Source: Torreya grandis | Taxonomy: Eukaryota > Streptophyta > Pinopsida > Cupressales > Taxaceae | Assembly: GCA_037957365.1 (NCBI GenBank) | Contig: JARHVA010007801.1 | Coordinates: 36,001-100,000, forward strand | Direction: 5' to 3' | Length of the DNA: 64,000 nucleotides | Shown here: one piece after another, positions 57,480 through 64,000 of the stretch | Numbering within the stretch: position 1 is the first letter of the stretch | Layout: each line of letters begins with the position of its first letter | Program-made: the position numbers and the translations under genes | The notes under the pieces: model-generated | Databases searched by the model: none | Told to the model about the DNA's origin: nothing | The model's input: the letters and a program-made list of their open reading frames with translations, nothing else

Positions 57480-57790
57480 AGTATGGGTTAAGTGAAAATT
57501 ATACAAATTAAGTCCTTGCCAAACCTTTTTGCCACAAGGGTATCCCTAGGAGATACAATTTCATAAAAAATATTCCAATCTTCATCACCTTCCATCCCTC
57601 TAATTATCCATTTAATGATGATAAAAATCATTTGAAGTTTAATATCAATGAGGCCTAGAATACCAATATCTTTAGGCCAATAACATATATCCCATAAAAC
57701 TTTATGAAATCCTTTGTGGCCTTTAGAATTGGCATATATATCCCACAAAACTCTATGAAATATTTTTTTGACCTTTATAGTTGGCCCATA
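57480..57790 (-). pseudogene. LINE ORF2 post-RT region with local tandem duplication
   Basis: HKVLWDICYWPKDIGILGLI, then DIKLQMIFIIIKWIIRGMEG is the standard plant LINE segment after the RT thumb (W..C..PK..GGLGI.D....). A unit of about 70 bp containing GGCATATATATCCCA and AAAACT.TATGAAAT is tandemly duplicated at 57665-57790, so the word FHKVLWDI appears twice. The open frame is 57748-57488. Confidence 0.65.
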
Positions 57791-58300
57791 TGAAATACCT
57801 TAGGATATTTATATCTTGAAATAGGTGTAATTTGAGGGAGAAAAAATTATAAGTAAACATGAGTAGTAGTCAACACCTCAGAGTAAATTTGAAACTTGCT
57901 TGTTAGTGATAAGGGCTTGGGAATCTAAAAAGAGATATTTTTCTCAAACCTTTGAACCACATAAGACAAAAAATAAAAAAGAGAGGCAAAAAAGGAAAAT
58001 GGAATTACCAAAAATATAAATTAAACTCCATGGAGGAGCCATGTCCATTGATATCTGTCTGTCCAAGAAGGTTTGTATGAGAGAGACTAGCAATTACACG
58101 ACATTTTCTTCCACTATATGGATGATGTAAAGGATATAAAAATAAAATATGAAGGAATTACATAAAATTCTTAAATAATAGTTCTTCCTATTGAAGAGTG
58201 AGGAAATAATCATCATAAATGTGATCATTAAGTAGTTAATGATCATAATTAGGGAGAGAGATGACCTTCACCAAGCCCATGAAATAAAATTTATTCAATA

Positions 58301-58331
58301 TATATAAAGAATTCACTAAGGGATAATGTTA

Positions 58332-58371
<40 letters not shown>

Positions 58372-58393
58372 TAACATTATCCCTTAGTGAATT

Positions 58394-58434
<41 letters not shown>
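58301..58434. repeat. perfect hairpin with 31-bp arms and (TA)n core and tail
   Basis: Arms AAAGAATTCACTAAGGGATA..., 58307-58337, and its exact complement, 58367-58397, flank a (TA)n core of about 29 bp. A second (TA)n of about 37 bp follows at 58398-58434. AT sequence on the outer left (58299-58306) also pairs with the start of the right tail. No differences exist between the arms, unlike every other repeat here. Confidence 0.95.
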
Positions 58435-58437
<3 letters not shown>

Positions 58438-58439
58438 CA

Positions 58440-59770
58440 AACTAGCTAGATTGGGACCCATTGATATTGATACACTCCCCAACATCTTAGAAAAGTGCAA
58501 TCACTTAAAAGTGGTATTTGGATGATAAGAGTGTTTCTTGAGAGAGCCTATTCCTTGTTTATCCCTAAACCTATCCTAGATCCTTTATCAAACTTTTTCA
58601 GTCATTATGTGGACCATATATGTCCATAGTTATCAAAAATGAAGCCCTATACCTTCATTCCCAGATCTTGGTCCTTTTTGCCCAATAGCCTGCTAGCTGG
58701 ACACTAGCACCACATTAAGGACACTAGAGCCACATTGTGCTAGTGTCCCCAACATGGCACTAATGTCCCTTACCATAAATCTCTTGAATGGATATATTTT
58801 CAAACATGTATCCATCCTAATGTTGGCCTAATCATATTTTATTATCTGTACATGTTATGGAACACTATACATACAAGACTCTTAGACCTATATCCACTAG
58901 ATGGAAAATAGATGCAAAAATCCCATTCAAACAAGAAACAAGTTGAGCAAATTTAAGGTCATTAATCCCTATTATTCCCTACTTTTGTATACTACCATTT
59001 ATAACTTCCCTAAGCCTAGATTTTGAATATTTCCAATCTCAAGCACACTCAAGGCATCTAAGTCCACTATAATTATAGAATTCACTTACACTTTTACCAG
59101 ATAATAGGTAGGAGAACTACATCACTCTTGATCCCTCCTCAAAATATTGGTATGTAGGAAAATATCTGCATAGTGGGGTGTTGAGGATGTCCAACATATC
59201 CTACTAATCAACACATATTTTTAGCTCATGTCATACTTGCAAGGAGGATTAGGGTTTGTAACATAAATAAAATACTACAAGCACAAAATAGAGTTTTAGA
59301 CTTCATGTGCATAGGAACAAAACCTAGAAACATAGGTGCAGGTATACCCAAAAATTAAGAATAATCTTGCACAAAGGACACTAGTGCCATTTTTAAGACA
59401 CTAGAGCAACATGGCACTACTATGTAATTGGGGAGATACTATTTAGGTGAATATATAACTCAATGAGCCTATAGATAACACTCAAATCTATCCCTAACCC
59501 AATTTTTAACACTTAGATCTTCCATGATAGGTGTTTTCCAAATAAGTCTATATTTGCACACATTTATTAATTTTTTAATAAAGTTAAATAAATTTAAATT
59601 TTGTAAAAATCAGTGGTTATTTATTACATATTATCTCACTAATTTAAACAACTCAACCCTTTAATCAAATCTAGTATGTACACCAATTAAAACCCAAAAT
59701 GGTTAAAATAAAAAGCATATTCACAACTTGCACAAATCAAGGGCCAAAGGCAAGAGATTGGAGATTTAAA
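58440..59770. other. non-LINE DNA interrupting the LINE
   Basis: It contains a CACTAG/GCAC-rich stretch with words like GGACACTAG..CCACATT repeated at 58695-58770 and near 59377-59420. It also contains the dispersed repeat shared with 480-1060 (about 58820-59360). No protein frame. Confidence 0.45.
58820..59360. repeat. dispersed repeat, related copy at 480-1060
   Basis: The core TTGATCCCTCCTCA with TATTGGTATGTAGG-like sequence at 59128-59160 and the following ACCTAGAAA phrase match the other copy in order and spacing. The flanks are poorly conserved. Confidence 0.35.
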
Positions 59771-60213
59771 ATAATAAAATACCCCTATATGAGATCATAA
59801 TCCTTTTGATGAGACATCTAAACGAATTCCATGCCTTCCTATATAGTAATGACATTGTCTAAAATATATATATGTTGAATAAATACTATTTTTTCACTTC
59901 TAAAAATTAAAGGAAGAAGATGCTTAATCCTAAACACCATATCCTTATCAATAATTAAATAAGAAACATTCAAAAGGATGATGGGTCTCCAACTAGTAAT
60001 AAGCTTAGGATTGCCAACCTTGGTAATAGATTTGATATTATATTGATTGATGAGAGGCCCCAATGAGTTAGATAATGTGGATTTAGAATAGACCTTATGA
60101 AGATCAGGGCCCATATTATCCCATAATGTTTGATAAAATTCATAGGGTAAACCATCAATACATATATCTTTGTTTGTATCCATATGCATAAATTCTTCTT
60201 TGAGATCATTCAA
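59770..60213 (-). pseudogene. LINE reverse transcriptase N-terminal half
   Basis: An open 124-codon frame (60213-59839) contains DGLPYEFYQTLWDNMGPDL, INQYNIKSITKVGNPKLITS, WRPIILLNVSYLIIDK and RIKHLLPLIFRSEK, then QHIYILDNVI. These are RT blocks 0 to 2a of plant L1 elements. Similarity continues past the stop to about 59775 and then ends abruptly at the interrupting DNA. The FADD catalytic box is not present. Confidence 0.8.
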
Positions 60214-61299
60214 AGTAATAGGTATATCACAAACAACATGCTAAAATTTAAACCATTTAAAGGGGACAACATAGAAGCATTAATATAGAGATTATTTAGG
60301 CTATGTTAAAGTGGGTTAAACAAAAAAACACCATGATAAGGATGTATAAAGGTTTATAATATGTTAGGTAAATTAGTAACCCTGACATCCCCTTCCTTGA
60401 TGGATTTAATTCTATCAACAACTCTTTTACAATGCAAGAGAGAAAATAAATCTTTGGTGACTATATCTTCAATTTTCAGCCAATGCATCTAGGCTTTAAG
60501 ATAAGACCCCATGGCTTTCTAGGCCTCCTCAATTTGGATTTTACATCCCCAAAGGGATATTTTAATATGAAGATGAAATTTGAAAGGTAAGGCCTCTAAC
60601 TCCTATAAAATCTAAAGGTATTCATAATTTGTGTCATTATCAATATATTGGTTAAAAATAGTATCCTACTTACCACACACATGAAGGAAAGTGGTAGTGA
60701 AATAAAGAGAATAATCCCACCATTGAATCCATCCAATAGCCTTGGTGGGTCTAAGAACCAAATTTCAAATTTGGATAATATGCTCAATGGTTCTTTCATG
60801 TTTAAGATGAGTAGTATTAAGATAGTGCTATGTAGTAACAAGTCTCACCCAAGGATTAGTCCACTCATATTGAATTAAATAAGATGATTATCTAATAGAA
60901 AAGTGTCAAGGAGTCCAAAAATAAGTCTATTATGAATTGGAGCAAATAAAACTAATTCTTCTTCTATAATAAGAGCATGATTTAAGTGTTTAAGAACTCT
61001 ATCCTCACCGTGTTAAAGTTTGACCAAGTTAACGAAGTTGATTTTGAATCTTTCCTTTGATAATGGTTTGGATCAAACACCCTAAATTTATTATGCATGT
61101 AATACCAAACCTCTCTTTCCATAGTAAATTAGTGTATGGGAATAAGACCTTATTTATCTTCATAATATTCAACCATTTTAAAATCCCCATAAAGGATCCA
61201 ATGGGAATCTAGAAGGGAATATTTTAACCATCACTAAATCAAGGTGTGTTCCAATTTATAATTATAAGTATATAGGTTAGCTAGATCAATAAAGTAATT
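60214..61299 (-). pseudogene. LINE endonuclease-RT linker, unreadable in detail
   Basis: By position this is the distal endonuclease and linker of ORF2. The minus frame 60841-60596 has RSFxIWFLDPPRLLDGFNGG-like words of the kind seen in plant LINEs before RT, but no catalytic motif can be named safely. Confidence 0.4.
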
Positions 61300-61595
61300 T
61301 TCAAACTAAAAAAGAGTCTAGATGACTTGATGAGTGGGTTTGGTCCCAAAAGACATAATATTTTGAGAAAGCTTTATAGCTAATAGGCTGATGCCACCAC
61401 CAAGATCAAGATCATGATTGTCATGATAAAAAAGGTCCCTAGGCCATATGATGTGGATAACATTCTGAAAGAATAATATAGAGATATTGAGTTCTTGTAC
61501 ACAAAGTATTTTCACATTATTAAAAATTTTACAAACGTTTTGGATCATATACTTACACAGTGGATTAGTGAGGCCTCAAACATTCTAGGAATATA
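61300..61595 (-). pseudogene. LINE apurinic endonuclease N-terminal part
   Basis: On the minus strand the start is a decayed WN.RGL word near 61585 (Trp and Arg codons have become stops), then TNPLCKYMIQNVCKIFNNVK, then ILCVQEL with the catalytic Glu (about 61505-61485). GGGISLLAIKLS follows near 61395. This is the usual opening of the plant L1 endonuclease. Confidence 0.65.
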
Positions 61596-62120
61596 CTAAG
61601 ACTAGGAAACATAAAGGTTAATATCATTCACCTCTACAAGGTATTAAAGACCAATAAACTAGTTAAAAGAGGGTTTATGCTTCATAAAATCTCCAAGCTA
61701 AATAGGATATTATTTGCATGACATATATTATTCATCTTGTGAAGGAGATGGGTTTAAATAATGACATAAGATCAATTTACAATCAAGTGTTATGGTATTA
61801 AGTTCATCACATAAATATGTCACCCTAGGAGGGGATTGTGATGATTGATCCTAAAGAATAGAAGTATATGAGTGATAACAAAATCCATGACACTAGGACC
61901 ACTTTATGGGTGATACACATTAACCTAGGGTTTACCATTTTTGTGTGCCAATATGTTTTTCTTATTGGTGATAGTGGTCCACCCATCAAAGCTACCACTT
62001 TGGGTTCTAGGCTAGTGCCCATGCTTCTCCTAAGGAGTAGGATAAAGAGGGGACATCAAAGGACACTACCAAATCATATGATCAAAGTATTTACACCTAA
62101 AATATGTGTTTCATATATTA
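61596..62120 (-). other. LINE inter-ORF region and ORF1 3' end
   Basis: Between ORF1 and ORF2 traces. Minus frame 62022-61825 has no clear motif. The expected CCHC knuckle of ORF1 cannot be seen. Confidence 0.35.
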
Positions 62121-62650
62121 ATTTAGAGTATAGGATAGGTAAAATTATTATTTCCTAATTGAATCTCAATGAATTCTTTGAGGTCCCTGTCTAGATTGAC
62201 TTTCACATAAACCCTTTTATTTGGATGACCAATGTAAAATTTTGGATGCTCATGAGATATAAAATATTTTATGGGTTTTATGATATGGCTAATAAAACCA
62301 TAGAGTGGGATAGGTAATCCAATAAATTAGATCCAAACTCAAGTTTTAAATTTGGCATGATAAGAGACCTAAAAGTCTTGAGTGCAATGGAAAAGCATTA
62401 TCAATGTGTTACAAATGAACCAAGGGACATGGTTTACAATATATTTGTAGTGCTCTAGATTGGTAAATCAAAATAATGTTTTTGGCAAGGTTCTAGACTC
62501 CTTCCAATTTCACACCATTTCCTTGACAATGGTTATGAAACCATTTATTTAAAAGGAACTTAAGGGGGATTCTACCTATAAAATAAGTAACTAGAGTGAA
62601 ATTATCAAAATAGTTACAAGATTTATCAAATTGAGGTAAATATAAAACAA
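62121..62650 (-). pseudogene. LINE ORF1 (DUF4283-type) remnant
   Basis: On the minus strand FIGRIPLKFLLNKWFHNHCQ near 62585-62525 and VYVKVNLDRDLKEFIEI near 62215-62165 fit the N-terminal DUF4283 module and the RVxVxVDL segment of plant LINE ORF1, in correct order and spacing. Stops occur between them. Confidence 0.5.
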
Positions 62651-64000
62651 AATTAGGTGAAAGTGTTCCTAGTTTAAAACCAATACCTTGTGATATACCT
62701 TAAAAATGAATTTAATTACTTGCTTCAATACTATTATCACTCAGGCTTGTACAAAATTTACCTTCATCCAAGGATGTAGAAATGGTGGCATCAATAATTT
62801 AATATAGTCTGCTTAAGCACCCAGAGAGTAGATCATGAAACCAATAAATGTGTAATAATAACTTTTTAATTTTTTCTTAGATGAATGTCATATTGGTAGT
62901 GTGACAAAGGGGGGAAAACCTAAATAGAATCTATCATAAATCACTTCATACCAAGCTCCACCTATCCTCTCTCTAACTCACTCATAAAATACATAGATAT
63001 GCATGATATTAATGTTATCATTTAAAAAACATGAGAATATACCAATACATACACACTTACTATTTGAAATGGGATCTACTTACATGAAATATTCTAAAGT
63101 TGTGTTATTTTTTTGTTCTTTCCAAGAATATGTATTTGTTTTTTTATATGATTAGAGACATGAAAATTTGTTGGGTATAAATTCATATTTGATTCTCCTT
63201 TGATGAATTAATCAATTATATTAGCCTAAACTCAAGGAGTCCACAAATGTTCCCCAATATGGTCTATAAAAAATTCCCACTTCAAGTTTTTGCATCTAAA
63301 CAAACCCTTATTTTTGTTTGAAACTAGGTATACGATTTGATCCCATTTTACTACCATCTGATACTACAAACAATAAAATGTTCCATAAAACTAATAGATA
63401 TTAGACATTCTAAATTTTGAAGTGATGTAATCTATGAAAAGTGAGGGTATAATAAACTCTAGAGGGTTTATTAACACTTTATACTCCCAATTTTATTTAT
63501 TTTAGTACATTGATTGGAATAAGTAAAAACATTTCTACTAAAAAAATGTAAAACAATTATTAACACATAATACTCCTCAATCATATTAATTACAAATAAT
63601 AAATAAATATGGCATATAAACACAAAAAATTTATAAATATAACATACCTAATAAATACCACTTGTCTCAAGACAACAAGGTTCTTTCTTTCCCATGGAAA
63701 AAGTGAATGCAATGTAGGTATTTGGATAAAATCAAAGATCTTGAATAATGTAAATTTGGTACTAGTTCCAAGTCATATCAAGGGCTTATGTCAATCCAAC
63801 GATAATTTTAATGCCTCCAACTACCATAGTTCCAGAGGTGAAATTAGAAATAATATGAAATCCAAATAATTTTTATCAAATTTAATTATAGGGTTTCAAG
63901 AAATCAACTAGAAAATTTTGGACATATTATACGAAATGTATGAATTGATTGGAAACTAATATACAAAATTTATGAAAATAATTAATTTATATTTCTATTA
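62651..64000. other. AT-rich DNA, no gene seen
   Basis: The sequence may include the LINE 5' end near 62651-62900. An 86-codon plus frame at 63609-63869 shows no known motif and has no supporting context. Nothing else was recognised. Confidence 0.45.

Noticed and set aside
58301..58434. Rho-independent-type terminator from the perfect hairpin
   Set aside because: The stem is AT-rich, the setting is eukaryotic, and no gene lies upstream.
63609..63869. 86-codon frame near the window end
   Set aside because: No recognisable domain, promoter or neighbour; expected by chance in this much sequence.

Overview
The window looks like intergenic DNA from a large, transposon-rich seed-plant nuclear genome, most likely a gymnosperm. 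This is inferred from the AT-rich, CpG-poor background, very decayed retrotransposons, nested LTR elements and LTRs over 5 kb long. I found no intact host gene, tRNA, rRNA or CRISPR array. Nearly every coding trace is a transposable-element remnant full of stops. The exception is one uninterrupted 1214-codon retrotransposon gag frame on the minus strand (29569 to 25925).

Layout. 1-3370: AT-rich DNA with a dispersed repeat and a degenerate 22-bp tandem array. 3376-6480: a decayed element whose protein carries a WSD..C and GEHDGA signature of a poorly described transposase-like family. 6715-8070: 2.5 copies of a 0.5 kb tandem unit. 9072-13506: a Ty1/copia element (A) with LTR, primer-binding site, gag, protease, integrase and part of RT. 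13507-44652: a giant Ty3/gypsy element (G) with LTRs of about 5.4 kb, internal order gag-protease-RNase H-RT-RNase H-integrase, and a 5' LTR split by two younger insertions.

The first insertion is copia element B (16055-20767, duplication CTTAG). It is internally deleted. The second is minus-strand element C (22647-31523, duplication CTTCC). C keeps an intact gag frame fused to only the last part of an integrase, so it is a non-autonomous, gag-only element. LTRs of both B and C carry clusters of the palindrome ACCGACGTCGGT, although B and C are unrelated. LTRs of C also hold a gene-like first exon with splice-site consensus.

45308-52185: a fold-back type structure with about 1 kb inverted arms, each containing a TCATCCC/ATCACTCCC-type minisatellite, and a decayed gypsy RT inside. 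52450-53860: the 3' half of a copia element (D) whose LTR matches element A. 54960-55390: a MULE-like transposase trace, minus strand. 55661-55790: a perfect (CA)65. 56700-62650: a minus-strand LINE (L1-type) with ORF1, endonuclease, RT and C-terminal traces, broken by unrelated sequence that includes a perfect 31-bp-arm hairpin at 58307-58397. The rest is AT-rich DNA without recognisable content.

How the parts relate. Nesting and LTR divergence give a relative order: G is oldest, with clearly diverged LTRs, and B and C landed later in its 5' LTR. C has the most similar LTR pair and the only open frame. C lacks protease, RT, RNase H and an integrase core, so any movement would need enzymes from a related autonomous element elsewhere.
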